NCBI RefSeq assembly: GCF_000819745.1
Contig: NZ_CDDA01000006.1
Span: forward strand, 31,588-95,587
Length of the DNA: 64,000 bases
Direction of reading: 5' to 3'
DNA from: Aeromonas bestiarum
GTDB taxonomy: Bacteria > Pseudomonadota > Gammaproteobacteria > Enterobacterales > Aeromonadaceae
The notes below the pieces were generated by a model. The model was not told the DNA's origin, did no database searches, and saw nothing but the letters and a program-made list of their open reading frames with translations. Positions 1 to 8,801 of the stretch are shown piece after piece (position 1 is the stretch's first letter; every line of letters starts with the position of its first letter). Both the position numbers and the translations under genes were made by a program.

Positions 1-450
1 GCTCCGGTAGAAGTGGATATCAGTAAGTTGGAACCAGGTCAGCTCATCCGCGTGGAGTGGCGAGGCAAGCCGGTCTGGGTGGTAAAACGTACCAAGCAGA
101 CGCTGGATGCCCTGGCCGCCCATGATGACAAGCTGCGCGACCCAGCCTCCGACGAACCCCAGCAGCCCGACTATGCCCACAACGGGTACAGGTCCATCAA
201 GCCGGAAATCTTCGTGGCCGTCGGCATCTGCACCCATCTGGGATGCTCTCCCTCCTATCTGCCGGACAACTTCGGTGAGCAGGTTCAGGGCGTGACCTCC
301 GGATTCTTCTGCCCGTGCCATGGCTCCAAGTTCGACATGGCTGGTCGAGTGTTCCAGGGGGTGCCTGCACCCTTGAACCTGGTCATTCCGCCGTACCAAT
401 ATCTTAGCGACACCACCATCCTGGTCGGTGCCGACGGCAAGGAGGCTTGA
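1..450 (+). CDS. petA: Ubiquinol-cytochrome c reductase Rieske iron-sulfur subunit (5' end missing)
   Basis: This is the Rieske subunit of the cytochrome bc1 complex, which moves electrons from ubiquinol to cytochrome c1 at the inner membrane. The reading frame is open from base 1, so the N-terminal membrane anchor lies outside the window and the 149 residues seen are the periplasmic cluster-binding domain. Both 2Fe-2S ligand boxes are present: CTHLGC at 229-246 and CPCHG at 310-324. The GTG at 13 is an internal codon, not a start. The stop at 448-450 sits two bases before the petB ATG, so petA, petB and petC form one operon. Identity is secure; only completeness is limited by the window edge. 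Confidence 0.97.
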   Translation, partial: APVEVDISKLEPGQLIRVEWRGKPVWVVKRTKQTLDALAAHDDKLRDPASDEPQQPDYAHNGYRSIKPEIFVAVGICTHLGCSPSYLPDNFGEQVQGVTSGFFCPCHGSKFDMAGRVFQGVPAPLNLVIPPYQYLSDTTILVGADGKEA

Positions 451-452
451 CC

Positions 453-1670
453 ATGTTTGCCAAACTGATGGGCTGGATCGACTATCGCTTCCCGCTCACT
501 GCCATGTACAACGACCATATGGCCAAGTATCCGGCGCCAAAGAACCTGAACTTCTGGTACTTCTTCGGCTCGCTGGCCATGCTGGTGCTGGTCAACCAGA
601 TCATCACGGGTATCTGGCTGACCATGAACTACAACCCCTCCGCAGAAGGCGCCTTTGCCTCCGTGGAGTACATCATGCGGGATGTGGACTACGGCTGGCT
701 GTTGCGTTACATGCACTCCACAGGTGCGTCTGCGTTCTTTGTGGTGGTGTATCTGCACATGTTCCGCGGCATGATCTACGGCTCCTACCAGAAGCCGCGC
801 GAGCTGCTGTGGATCTTCGGCATGCTGATCTTCCTCTGCCTGATGGCCGAGGCCTTCATGGGCTACCTGCTGCCCTGGGGCCAGATGTCATTCTGGGGGG
901 CTCAGGTCATCATCTCGCTGTTTGGCGCCATCCCGGTGATCGGCGACGATCTGACCCTGTGGATCCGTGGTGACTATGTCATCTCGGGGGCGACCCTGAA
1001 CCGCTTCTTCGCGCTGCACGTCATCGCGCTGCCGCTGGTACTGGTGATGCTGGTGGCCATGCACATACTGGCGCTGCACGAGGTGGGCTCCAACAACCCG
1101 GACGGCATCGACATCAAGAAGCACAAGGACGAGAAAGGCTGGCCGCTGGATGCGGTGGCATTCCACCCTTACTTCACCGTGAAGGACATGATCGGGGTGG
1201 CAGGTTTCCTGTTCCTGTTCTGCGCCATCATCTTCTTCAAGCCGGACATGTGGGGTTACTTCCTCGAGAAGCCGAACTTTGAAGTGGCCAACGGCCTGAA
1301 GACCCCGGCGCACATAGCCCCCGTGTGGTACTTCACGCCCTTCTACGCCATTTTGCGTGCGGTGCCTGACAAGCTGCTGGGCGTCATCATGATGGGGCTC
1401 TCCATCGTAGTGCTGTTCCTGCTGCCTTGGCTGGATCGCTGCAAGGTGCGCTCGGTGCGTTACCGCAGCACCCTGCACAAGCTGAACATCGCCCAGTTCG
1501 TGGTCTGCTTCGTCATTCTCGGTGTCCTCGGCGTGCTGCCATCGACCCCGACTCTGACGCTGATTGCCCAGATCTGTACCCTGGGTTATTTCGGGTTCTT
1601 CGTCCTGCTGTTCTTCTACAGCAAGAATGAAAGCACCAAGCCGCTGCCGGAGAGGGTGACATTCAAATGA
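453..1670 (+). CDS. petB: Cytochrome b subunit of the bc1 complex
   Basis: Cytochrome b (405 aa) is the membrane core of the bc1 complex. It holds two haems and the quinol-oxidising and quinone-reducing sites. The sequence shows the N-terminal segment with the LPWGQMSFWGA stretch, His pairs in the second and fourth membrane helices (RYMHS, FFALHVIALPL), and a C-terminal half with further helices, one beginning FVVCFVILGVLG. I chose the ATG at 453 because AAGGAGG lies seven bases upstream; an in-frame TTG at 447 is less likely. The gene overlaps petC by four bases (ATGA), a sign of translational coupling. The length is usual for proteobacterial PetB. Confidence 0.97.
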   Translation: MFAKLMGWIDYRFPLTAMYNDHMAKYPAPKNLNFWYFFGSLAMLVLVNQIITGIWLTMNYNPSAEGAFASVEYIMRDVDYGWLLRYMHSTGASAFFVVVYLHMFRGMIYGSYQKPRELLWIFGMLIFLCLMAEAFMGYLLPWGQMSFWGAQVIISLFGAIPVIGDDLTLWIRGDYVISGATLNRFFALHVIALPLVLVMLVAMHILALHEVGSNNPDGIDIKKHKDEKGWPLDAVAFHPYFTVKDMIGVAGFLFLFCAIIFFKPDMWGYFLEKPNFEVANGLKTPAHIAPVWYFTPFYAILRAVPDKLLGVIMMGLSIVVLFLLPWLDRCKVRSVRYRSTLHKLNIAQFVVCFVILGVLGVLPSTPTLTLIAQICTLGYFGFFVLLFFYSKNESTKPLPERVTFK

Positions 1671-2401
1671 AAAGAATAATTTTTGCAGTGCTGACCCTGC
1701 TGCCGACGCTGGTATTTGCCAATACCGGTGCCGTGCATCTGGACAAGGCCAGCTATGACCTGAACGACAAGGCGTCCCTGCAGCGTGGTGCAACCACCTT
1801 CATGAACTACTGCTTTGGCTGCCACAGCACCCAGTACCAGCGTTACAACCGGGTTGCGGCAGACATAGGCATTCCGGAAGATCTGATGGCGGCCAACCTG
1901 ATCGTCAACGGTGCCAAGATCGGTGATCTGATGGAGAACTCGGTTTCAGAGAAGGATGCGGCCAAGTGGTTCGGCGCGCCGCCCCCCGATCTGACCCTGG
2001 TGGCGCGGGTGCGTGGTGCAGACTGGATCTACACCTATCTGCGCTCCTTCTACGTGGACGAGACGCGTCCGTTTGGCGTGAACAACGTTGTGTTCCCGTC
2101 CGTGGGCATGCCCCACGTACTGGAGCCGCTGCAAGGCACGCCGCGTGCCGAGTTTGCCACTCATACGGTCGACGGGGTGGAAACCCAGCAGGTTGTCAGT
2201 GTCAAATCTGACGGCAACGGTGAAATGAATAACGAAGAGTATGATCAGACGGTACTGGATCTGGTAAACTTCTTGGTCTACTCGGCTGAACCGGTACAAC
2301 AGGAGCGCGAACGCATGGGCTTCTGGGTACTCGGATTCATCGTGATCTTCTTCATCTTCACTGTGCTGTTGAAGAAGGAATTCTGGCGCGACGTTCACTA
2401 A
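1667..2401 (+). CDS. petC: Cytochrome c1 subunit of the bc1 complex
   Basis: Cytochrome c1 (244 aa) accepts electrons from the Rieske centre and passes them to soluble cytochrome c. It begins with a Sec signal peptide (MKRIIFAVLTLLPTLVFA) and carries one haem-binding motif, CFGCH, about 50 residues in. A C-terminal membrane anchor (FWVLGFIVIFFIFTVLL) is followed by a basic tail that keeps the domain periplasmic. The start overlaps the petB stop as ATGA. It is the last gene of the petABC operon; a strong hairpin follows at 2428-2460. Confidence 0.96.
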   Translation: MKRIIFAVLTLLPTLVFANTGAVHLDKASYDLNDKASLQRGATTFMNYCFGCHSTQYQRYNRVAADIGIPEDLMAANLIVNGAKIGDLMENSVSEKDAAKWFGAPPPDLTLVARVRGADWIYTYLRSFYVDETRPFGVNNVVFPSVGMPHVLEPLQGTPRAEFATHTVDGVETQQVVSVKSDGNGEMNNEEYDQTVLDLVNFLVYSAEPVQQERERMGFWVLGFIVIFFIFTVLLKKEFWRDVH

Positions 2402-2427
2402 GCGACCAGATCCGGGTAATATAATGC

Positions 2428-2470
2428 ACGGCAATGAAGACCAAGATGCTTCATTGCCGTTTCTGCTTTT
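2428..2470 (+). terminator. Hairpin after petC, probable petABC terminator
   Basis: A perfect 12-bp stem (ACGGCAATGAAG at 2428-2439, CTTCATTGCCGT at 2449-2460) with a 9-base loop is followed by TTCTGCTTTTT. A good -10 box (TATAAT, 2420-2425) lies just upstream. If sspA uses it, the hairpin would sit in the sspA leader. I could not find a matching -35 box, so a terminator is the simpler reading. Confidence 0.6.
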
Positions 2471-2488
2471 TAATGACGGGAGGGTTCA

Positions 2489-3118
2489 ATGGCTGTAGCT
2501 GCCAATAAGCGTTCGGTAATGACGCTGTTTTCCGGTGCCAACGATATGTTCAGCCATCAGGTGCGCATTGTCCTGGCGGAGAAGGGTGTTAGCGTAGATA
2601 TTTGCCAGGTTGACCCAAGCAACCTGCCGGATGAGCTGGCCGAGCTGAACCCGTACAACACTGTACCGACTCTGGTCGATCGTGAGCTGGCACTGTACAC
2701 CTCACGCATCATAATGGAGTATCTGGACGAGCGCTTCCCGCACCCGCCCCTGATGCCGGTCTACCCGGTTGCCCGTGGTAACAGCCGTCTAATGATGCAT
2801 CGCATCGAGCTGGACTGGTACTCCCTGGCCGACAAGATCATGGCGGGGACTGACGTGGATGCGGCGCGTGCCGAACTGCGTGACAACCTGCTGGCCATCG
2901 CGCCGATCTTCGGTGAAATGCCCTATTTCATGAGCGAAGAGTTCGGTCTGGTCGACTGCTACATGGCTCCGCTGCTGTGGCGTCTGCCGAGTCTCGGCAT
3001 CGACTTCACCGGTCGTGGTGCCAAGGAGCTGAAGGCCTACATGGTTCGTCTGTTCGAGCGTGAATCCTTCCAGGCTTCCCTGACCGAAGCCGAGCGCGAG
3101 ATCCGCGCTGGCGTATGA
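2489..3118 (+). CDS. sspA: Stringent starvation protein A
   Basis: SspA (209 aa) is a glutathione-transferase-fold protein that binds RNA polymerase with sigma-70 and supports stationary-phase and acid-stress gene expression in enterobacteria. The thioredoxin-like N-terminal domain is seen from about residue 9 (VMTLFSGANDMFSHQVRIVL), with PYNTVPTLVDRELALY and a helical GST C-terminal domain after it. The usual active-site Cys of GST enzymes is absent, as in other SspA proteins. The ATG at 2489 has GGGAGGG upstream. It overlaps sspB by four bases, the normal sspAB arrangement. Confidence 0.95.
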   Translation: MAVAANKRSVMTLFSGANDMFSHQVRIVLAEKGVSVDICQVDPSNLPDELAELNPYNTVPTLVDRELALYTSRIIMEYLDERFPHPPLMPVYPVARGNSRLMMHRIELDWYSLADKIMAGTDVDAARAELRDNLLAIAPIFGEMPYFMSEEFGLVDCYMAPLLWRLPSLGIDFTGRGAKELKAYMVRLFERESFQASLTEAEREIRAGV

Positions 3119-3540
3119 GCATGGAACCGACAATGACACCCAGTCGCCCGTATCTGTTGCGGGCGTTCTTTGACTGGTTGCTGGATAACGAGCTGACCCC
3201 GCATCTGGTGGTCAACGTCAACATCCCTCATGTGATGGTGCCGATGCAGTTTGTCCAGGATGGGCAAATCGTGTTGAACATAGCGCCGCGTGCGGTGGGA
3301 CAGTTCCACATGGACAATGAAGCCATCAGCTTCAGTGCCCGTTTCGGTGGCGTCTCCCAGCAGGTCTATATCCCGATGGCGGCCGTACTGGCCATTCATG
3401 CCCGGGAAAACGGCGTGGGTACTCTGTTCCCGCCCGAGCCGGGTTACGACCTCTGGCTGGAGCAGGCCGAAGCACCTGTGGAGCCCGAGCCGGAACCACC
3501 GCGTCCGACCGGTCGTCCGACGCTGAAAGTCATCAAATAA
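3115..3540 (+). CDS. sspB: ClpXP adaptor / stringent starvation protein B
   Basis: SspB (141 aa) delivers ssrA-tagged peptides, released from stalled ribosomes, to the ClpXP protease. The folded substrate-binding domain starts at RPYLLRAFFDWLLDNELTPH. It is followed by an acidic, proline-rich linker (EPEPEPPRP) and a C-terminal GRPTLKVIK tail that matches the ClpX-binding module. The ATG at 3115 overlaps the sspA stop; in-frame ATGs at 3121 and 3130 are also possible. A terminator begins right after the stop. Confidence 0.95.
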   Translation: MSMEPTMTPSRPYLLRAFFDWLLDNELTPHLVVNVNIPHVMVPMQFVQDGQIVLNIAPRAVGQFHMDNEAISFSARFGGVSQQVYIPMAAVLAIHARENGVGTLFPPEPGYDLWLEQAEAPVEPEPEPPRPTGRPTLKVIK

Positions 3541-3569
3541 AAACGCAGCCAGTTGGCTGCGTTTTTTTA
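3541..3569 (+). terminator. Intrinsic terminator between convergent sspB and dolP
   Basis: The stem AACGCAGCCA / TGGCTGCGTT with a 2-base loop is followed by a run of T on the plus strand and preceded by A residues, so it can also serve the minus-strand dolP operon. Confidence 0.85.
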
Positions 3570-3587
3570 TGGCGGTTTGTTCATCGC

Positions 3588-4166
3588 TCAGTTCTGGGCG
3601 AACTCGAAAGCCTTGATGACGCGCTTCACGCCGCTGACGTGGCGGGCTATCTCGACGGCCTGATCCCCTTCCTGGCGAGTGACCAGGCCAATCAGGAACA
3701 CCTCGCCATTCTCGGTGACCACCTTGACCTTGGCGCTGTCGAAGTTCTTGGCTCCCAGCATGTCCGCCCGGACCTTGGAGGTGATCCAGGAGTCATTGCT
3801 GCGAACCCCTATGCTGACCGGCTGGCCGAGGCGCAGCTCGTTGTAGACGTGGCGCACCCCTTCGATCCGGGCGACGACCTTGCCCGCCTCGAGTTTGTAG
3901 GCGTCAGAAGGTGTCTGACCGACCAGCAACACGCGGCCGTTGTTGCTGTAAACGCTGATCTTGCTGGCCGCGCTCAGTGGCTTGTTGTCGGCCAGCAAGT
4001 TTGCCGCTTTCAGCTCTATGGCCTGATCGTCCCACTGGGCACCCAGGGTGCGGCGATCGCCGGAAGCCTTGGCAGTACCGGCGGCACCGCCCACCACCAC
4101 GGCCGCGCAGCCTTGCAGCAGCAGGGTGCCGGCCAGCAGGCCGAGCAGGAGAGTTTGTTTCTTCAT
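3588..4166 (-). CDS. dolP: BON-domain outer-membrane lipoprotein DolP (YraP)
   Basis: DolP (192 aa) is a lipoprotein with two BON domains that supports outer-membrane integrity and BAM function in E. coli. The start at 4166 gives a lipoprotein signal peptide (MKKQTLLLGLLAGTLLLQGC), with the lipobox Cys at residue 20. Two BON repeats follow, around residues 45-110 and 125-190 (GRVLLVGQTPSD and GEVFLIGLVTRQEG are their strands). The open frame extends upstream to 4214, but that part lacks signal-peptide character. It is the last gene of the lpoA-yraN-diaA-dolP operon, four bases after diaA. Confidence 0.92.
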   Translation of the reverse strand: MKKQTLLLGLLAGTLLLQGCAAVVVGGAAGTAKASGDRRTLGAQWDDQAIELKAANLLADNKPLSAASKISVYSNNGRVLLVGQTPSDAYKLEAGKVVARIEGVRHVYNELRLGQPVSIGVRSNDSWITSKVRADMLGAKNFDSAKVKVVTENGEVFLIGLVTRQEGDQAVEIARHVSGVKRVIKAFEFAQN

Positions 4167-4170
4167 GGTT

Positions 4171-4761
4171 TCAATCTTCCTGTTGCGGGAAAAGAGTCTG
4201 ATCGATGAGATCACACAGGCAGTGCAGGGTCAACAGGTTCACCTCCAGAATGCGGGGGCGACGGGCGGATGGCACCCTGATCTCCACATCGTTGGGGCCG
4301 AGTAGGCCGGCGATCTCGCCGCCGTCACCGCCGCCGAGCACCACTATGGTCATGTCGCGGGAGAGGGCGGCTTCGGCTGCCTTGATCAGGCTGCGGCTGT
4401 TGCCCGTGGTGGTGATGACCACCAGGATGTCGCCGGGTTGACCCAGCGCCCGGATCTGCTTGGCATAGACCTCCTCGAAGCCATGGTCGGTGGCGATGGC
4501 GCTGATGGTGGCCATGTCGGGGGTCAGCGCCATGCCGGGCAGGGAGGGGCGCTCTGTCTCGTAGCAGTTGACCAGCTCTGAGATGAACAGCTGGGCCAGC
4601 GCCGCAGAAGGACCATTACCGCATGCCATCACCTTGTGGCCATTGAGCAGACAGATGGTCAGCATCTGGGCCGCAGTATGGATAGCGTCCGGCAGCGCCT
4701 CGGCGGCGGCAATCTTGGTCTGGATGCTTTCGGTGTAGTTCTCTTTGATGCGGTCAGTCAT
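4171..4761 (-). CDS. diaA: DnaA initiator-associating protein DiaA
   Basis: DiaA (196 aa) is a SIS-domain protein that forms tetramers, binds DnaA and promotes timely initiation at oriC. The SIS fold is clear from the sugar-phosphate-like loop [12 protein letters not shown] and the [15 protein letters not shown] stretch. It differs from phosphoheptose isomerase (GmhA) in sequence and in its place beside yraN and lpoA, which is the diaA locus of E. coli. Its length equals that of the E. coli protein. It lies nine bases after yraN. Confidence 0.92.
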   Translation of the reverse strand: MTDRIKENYTESIQTKIAAAEALPDAIHTAAQMLTICLLNGHKVMACGNGPSAALAQLFISELVNCYETERPSLPGMALTPDMATISAIATDHGFEEVYAKQIRALGQPGDILVVITTTGNSRSLIKAAEAALSRDMTIVVLGGGDGGEIAGLLGPNDVEIRVPSARRPRILEVNLLTLHCLCDLIDQTLFPQQED

Positions 4762-4770
4762 AGGGTCCTC

Positions 4771-5163
4771 TTAAAATGCGTTCTGGATCCAGTCTGGCTG
4801 GTCGCCCTCGAACGCAATCACATCGAATCGGCAGGCCTGGCTGGCCTCGTTGATGGCATGTTGCTTGAAATAGTGGAGCGCTGCCAGCACGATCTTGTGC
4901 TGCTTGCGCCGGGTGACCGAGCTGGCTGCTCCGCCATGGCTGGTGTTGGCGCGGTAGCGGACCTCAACAAACACCAGGGTTTCCCCCTGGCGCATGATGA
5001 GATCGATTTCGCCACCCCGACAGCGGTAGTTGCGGGTCACGGGTTGCAGGCCGCGGGCCTGCAACCAGCGTTCCGCTACCTGCTCAAAGTGCTGTCCCTT
5101 GCTCGTCGGTGACGGGAACAGGTTCTGCCACTGCTGGCTCATCCGTGCCAATAGACCCTTCAT
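4771..5163 (-). CDS. yraN: UPF0102 family nuclease-like protein YraN
   Basis: YraN (130 aa) belongs to UPF0102, a small family with a restriction-endonuclease-like fold and no settled role. The conserved core is visible: GQHFEQVAERWLQARGL, then RCRGGEIDLIMRQG with the acidic active-site-like residues, and VFVEVRYR. I chose the ATG at 5163 (MKGLLARM) because GAGGGAG precedes it; a longer start at 5193 and a shorter one at 5142 exist. The start lies about 80 bases inside lpoA, an overlap that suggests coupling. Confidence 0.88.
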   Translation of the reverse strand: MKGLLARMSQQWQNLFPSPTSKGQHFEQVAERWLQARGLQPVTRNYRCRGGEIDLIMRQGETLVFVEVRYRANTSHGGAASSVTRRKQHKIVLAALHYFKQHAINEASQACRFDVIAFEGDQPDWIQNAF

Positions 5164-6991
5164 GGGAGGCTCCCTCGAGCTGGGGCATGGCACTGTCGCT
5201 GACCAGCTTGCCGTTCTGGTAGGTGGCCCAGTCCAGTACCCGCACTATGTTGCCGCTGGCGTCCACGCTCAGCTGGCCGCTCATGCCCGGTTGCTGCATG
5301 GCATTGACCTTGCGCATCTGCTGCAGGTTTTCCGCCAGGCTGACGGCATCGTAGCCGAGTGCGAACAGGCGCAGCAGGTCACCCTGGGTCTGTGGCCAGA
5401 GCAGGGCGATCTGTTCCCGTTGCTTCTCGTAGCCACCCAGCAGCAGCGGCATGTCGGAGATGTGCATGCCATTGAGCTCGGAGGCGACCTCGGTGGTGGC
5501 GCTGTCGTAGCTGCGCGAGCTGCTGTAGATGGGCAGGCTGCCCATGGGATTGACCGAGATGTCCACATAGGGCTTGATCATCCGGGTCTCCAGGCTGTTG
5601 GCGACCACATAGACCACATCTATGCTGCGCGGGGCGGCGGCTGAGAGTTGCACCACTTCCCCGGCCCGGGCGGTCGAGCGGCCGCTCAGGGCATTCTTGA
5701 CCATCCCCTGCACCTCGTTGCGGGCACCGAAGGTGGCCACGACCGGTTTGTCCTGGCTCACTGTGGCCCATGCCTGCTCGAACGCCTTGATGCTGCTGTA
5801 GCCAATCCGCCCCTGGGCGGCGATCAGCAAGGGCTTGCGATAACCCTGACCGTAGAGATATTGCGCGGCCTGGGTCGCATCGGCGGCAGCCGAGAGGGAG
5901 AAGTAGAAGGTGTTGTCATTGACAATCGGCTTGTCCAGCTCGTTCAGTGCCAGCACGGGCACGCTCGGATTGGACTTGAGCAGCTCCTCGACCCTGTCCT
6001 TGAGCAGCGGACCTATTATCATGTTGGCCCCTTCCTGAATGGCCTGCTTGTAGAGCTCGCCCATCGCCTTGGCCTGGGTGTCGTAGAAGTTGAGGGTGAA
6101 TTGGCCCTGGTTCTCCTTGTAAGACATCAACATGCCGTTGCGGATAGCGGCGCCCTGAGGTTCCAGGTTGCCGGAGAGCGGCAGGAACACGGCGATCTGC
6201 TGCAGGGTATTGAGGTTGCTGGTAGCGAGATCACCCAGGCCCGCCGGCATGTCTTTCTGGGCCGGGTGGGTCGGGAAGGCCTGCTTCCAGCCTGCCAGCT
6301 GGCGGGCCAGCTGATTGGGTTGGGCACCGAACTCGTTCACCAGCGCCGCCAGTCGCAGCCAGCCGGTGGTCACATCAGGGGCCGGGGCCTCTTCCAGCGC
6401 CTGCAGGGTGGACGGGGTCATGCTTTTGAGCAGCGACCAGATCTGCTGATGGTTGGTCGCCAGCTCATTCTGGGCCAGATAGGGCTCCAGCAGGATCAAC
6501 GACTTGGCGGCACCAAACTTGTTGTTGATGTCCAGTTGCAGCACCACCCGCTGGCGATACCAGTCCTTCTGGGTATCGGCATCCAGCGCCACCTCCGGCT
6601 TGCCCTCCAGCAGGATCAGCGCCTGGTTGGCGTTGCCCTGGGCCAGCAACAGATGTGCCTGCAACAGTTGCAGCTGTGCCTTCTGCTCCGCGCTCTGGGC
6701 CTGCTTCTGCAGTTGCTGGTACAGGGCCGAGGCCGGTTTGGCCTGGCCGAGCGCCAGATAGCTGCGCGCCGCCATCACCTGCCAGGTGAAGGCTTCGGCC
6801 GGTTTGGCCGGGTCCACCTGCTCCAGATACCACTGGGCATTCTTGGTCAGATTGGAGAACGCAGACGGCATGCCTGGTTGCCCGGAAGGTTGGTTGGGCT
6901 CCGACGCACAGGCGGCGAGCAGTACTGCCGCGAGTAGGATGCCGAAGAGTCGTGATACACTTAGCTGCTTTGTAACCCGGTTCAAGTTCAT
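5084..6991 (-). CDS. lpoA: Penicillin-binding protein activator LpoA
   Basis: LpoA (635 aa) is an outer-membrane lipoprotein that reaches through the periplasm to activate PBP1A. The start at 6991 gives a signal peptide ending in the lipobox LLAAC. The N-terminal third is helical and TPR-like, rich in Ala, Gln and Leu. The C-terminal part has the periplasmic-binding-protein fold, beginning near IAVFLPLSGNLEPQGAAIRN, with later strands such as ANMIIGPLLKDRVEELL. The open frame continues to 7150, but that extension crosses the promoter at 7019-7047. It heads the minus-strand operon with yraN, diaA and dolP. Confidence 0.94.
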   Translation of the reverse strand: MNLNRVTKQLSVSRLFGILLAAVLLAACASEPNQPSGQPGMPSAFSNLTKNAQWYLEQVDPAKPAEAFTWQVMAARSYLALGQAKPASALYQQLQKQAQSAEQKAQLQLLQAHLLLAQGNANQALILLEGKPEVALDADTQKDWYRQRVVLQLDINNKFGAAKSLILLEPYLAQNELATNHQQIWSLLKSMTPSTLQALEEAPAPDVTTGWLRLAALVNEFGAQPNQLARQLAGWKQAFPTHPAQKDMPAGLGDLATSNLNTLQQIAVFLPLSGNLEPQGAAIRNGMLMSYKENQGQFTLNFYDTQAKAMGELYKQAIQEGANMIIGPLLKDRVEELLKSNPSVPVLALNELDKPIVNDNTFYFSLSAAADATQAAQYLYGQGYRKPLLIAAQGRIGYSSIKAFEQAWATVSQDKPVVATFGARNEVQGMVKNALSGRSTARAGEVVQLSAAAPRSIDVVYVVANSLETRMIKPYVDISVNPMGSLPIYSSSRSYDSATTEVASELNGMHISDMPLLLGGYEKQREQIALLWPQTQGDLLRLFALGYDAVSLAENLQQMRKVNAMQQPGMSGQLSVDASGNIVRVLDWATYQNGKLVSDSAMPQLEGASHEGSIGTDEPAVAEPVPVTDEQGTAL

Positions 6992-7018
6992 TCCCCGACC
7001 AGTGTTGAAGTTCTCCAT

Positions 7019-7047
7019 AGTGTAAACGGGCCAATATGGCGACACAA
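7019..7047 (-). promoter_or_regulatory. Candidate sigma-70 promoter of the lpoA operon
   Basis: On the minus strand TTGTGT (7042-7047) and TACACT (7019-7024) are separated by 17 bases. Transcription would start near 7012, about 20 bases before the lpoA ATG. It lies in the divergent gap with rsmI. Confidence 0.55.
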
Positions 7048-7070
7048 TTGTCGGGACACTCGGAGATCCC

Positions 7071-7904
7071 ATGAGTGACATCCCAACCCTGTATATAGTC
7101 CCCACTCCGATCGGTAATCTGGCGGACATCACCCAGCGTGCATTGGACATTTTACGCAGTGTCGATCTGGTGGCCGCCGAGGATACGCGTCATACCGGTA
7201 TCCTGCTCAGCCACTACCAAATCTCGGTTCCCACCTTCGCGCTGCACGATCACAACGAGCAGCAGAAAGCCGATGTGCTGATCGGCAGGATCAAGGAGGG
7301 CAAGAACGTTGCCCTGGTCTCTGATGCCGGTACCCCGCTCATCAGCGACCCTGGTTACCACTTGGTCACCCGCTGTCGTGAGGCTGGGGTCAAGGTGGTG
7401 CCGCTGCCCGGTCCCTGTGCCGCCATCACGGCGTTGAGCGCCGCCGGCCTGCCGACCGATCGTTTTGCCTTCGAAGGATTCCTGCCCGCGAAAACCAAGG
7501 GCCGTGACGATCGGCTGCAGGCGGTGATCGAAGACACCCGTTCGTTGGTGTTCTACGAATCCCCGCGTCGGGTACAGGATACGGTGGAAGCGATCGCTCG
7601 CATCCTGGGGGAGCGTCAGGTGGTGGTGTGCCGCGAGCTGACCAAGACCTTCGAATCCATCCATGGTCTGCCCGCCTCCGAGATGCTGACCTGGCTCGGT
7701 CAGGACGATAACCGCTGCCGTGGCGAAATCGTGCTGGTGGTCGCCGGTGCCAGCAAGGTAGATGAAGAGCTGCCCGCTGAGGCGATCCGCACCCTGGGGC
7801 TGCTGGTGGCCGAATTGCCGCTGAAGAAAGCGGCAGGGCTCACCGCCGAGATCCATGGCGTCAAGAAGAATGCCCTCTACAAATACGGTCTCGAGCACTA
7901 TTAA
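7071..7904 (+). CDS. rsmI: 16S rRNA (cytidine-1402-2'-O)-methyltransferase
   Basis: RsmI (277 aa) methylates the 2'-O of C1402 in the decoding centre of 16S rRNA using S-adenosylmethionine. The tetrapyrrole-methylase-like fold is clear: [15 protein letters not shown] at the start, [45 protein letters not shown], and [11 protein letters not shown]. The length is close to the family's usual size. It diverges from the lpoA operon, the same context as in E. coli. The rnpB promoter follows about 25 bases after the stop. Confidence 0.95.
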   Translation: MSDIPTLYIVPTPIGNLADITQRALDILRSVDLVAAEDTRHTGILLSHYQISVPTFALHDHNEQQKADVLIGRIKEGKNVALVSDAGTPLISDPGYHLVTRCREAGVKVVPLPGPCAAITALSAAGLPTDRFAFEGFLPAKTKGRDDRLQAVIEDTRSLVFYESPRRVQDTVEAIARILGERQVVVCRELTKTFESIHGLPASEMLTWLGQDDNRCRGEIVLVVAGASKVDEELPAEAIRTLGLLVAELPLKKAAGLTAEIHGVKKNALYKYGLEHY

Positions 7905-7927
7905 TCTTGGGAAAGGCTAATTGCAGG

Positions 7928-7957
7928 TTTACCCAGGGCGCTGGACAAGGCTATAAT
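7928..7957 (+). promoter_or_regulatory. rnpB promoter
   Basis: A perfect -10 box TATAAT (7952-7957) has TTTACC (7928-7933) 18 bases upstream. The G at 7966 that begins the P1 helix of RNase P RNA is nine bases after the -10 box. Confidence 0.75.
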
Positions 7958-7965
7958 CCGCGCCC

Positions 7966-8350
<385 letters not shown>

Positions 8351-8360
8351 CTCTTCCTGA

Positions 8361-8393
8361 AGAGCCTTGCGATTTATCGCGAGGCTCTTTTTT
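8361..8393 (+). terminator. rnpB terminator
   Basis: AGAGCCTTGCGA pairs with TCGCGAGGCTCT around a TTTA loop (one bulged position) and is followed by six T. It ends the rnpB transcript. Confidence 0.88.
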
Positions 8394-8690
8394 ATTATCT
8401 GAAAAAATATTGTCACCGTTTGAGCTGTGATATTTGCTGCCGGGTGGCTGAGTATCTACATGTTATGTTATAAATCAATCGGTTATGATTTATTCGTAGA
8501 CGATGCCAGCGTTGATTGCGTGCGAGGAAACGAAAGATGACTCCAATGTGTCTTATTCGTTCAGTTTGTTTATTTTTTAATTGATTTCAATTAATCAGAT
8601 TGCCGTTAACACAAATAACTTGTGGAAAATCAACTCATTTAATCAGTGCTACCCAAACACTGCGTCAATATGTTCCCCATGCCCGATATC
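8394..8690. other. AT-rich intergenic stretch between rnpB and the mra control region
   Basis: This stretch of about 300 bases is clearly more AT-rich than its surroundings. I see no coding frame with family resemblance, no RNA fold I recognise and no repeat. It probably only separates the rnpB terminator from the mra promoter. An upstream activating role for the AT-rich DNA is possible but unsupported. Confidence 0.5.
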
Positions 8691-8695
8691 CTCGC

Positions 8696-8724
8696 TTGAA
8701 AAGCCCTCAGCACGTCCTTAAACT
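8696..8724 (+). promoter_or_regulatory. Candidate Pmra promoter of the division and cell-wall cluster
   Basis: TTGAAA (8696-8701) and TAAACT (8719-8724) are 17 bases apart. Transcription would start near 8731, at the first MraZ repeat. This matches the E. coli arrangement, in which MraZ sites lie at the start of Pmra transcription. Confidence 0.65.
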
Positions 8725-8730
8725 TCAAGG

Positions 8731-8755
8731 TGGGGAAAAGTGGATCAAAGTGGTT
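8731..8755 (+). promoter_or_regulatory. MraZ operator: three TGG repeats at 10-bp spacing
   Basis: TGGGG (8731), TGGAT (8741) and TGGTT (8751) follow one another at exactly 10 bp, with AAAAG and CAAAG as spacers. MraZ is known to bind three TGGG-type repeats 10 bp apart in front of its own gene. The second and third repeats are degenerate here. The site predicts autorepression of the whole cluster. Confidence 0.75.
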
Positions 8756-8801
8756 TTTATCGGGCGATTTGCCCCCTTAACTCATTTTCAGGGACTGCAA
8801 T

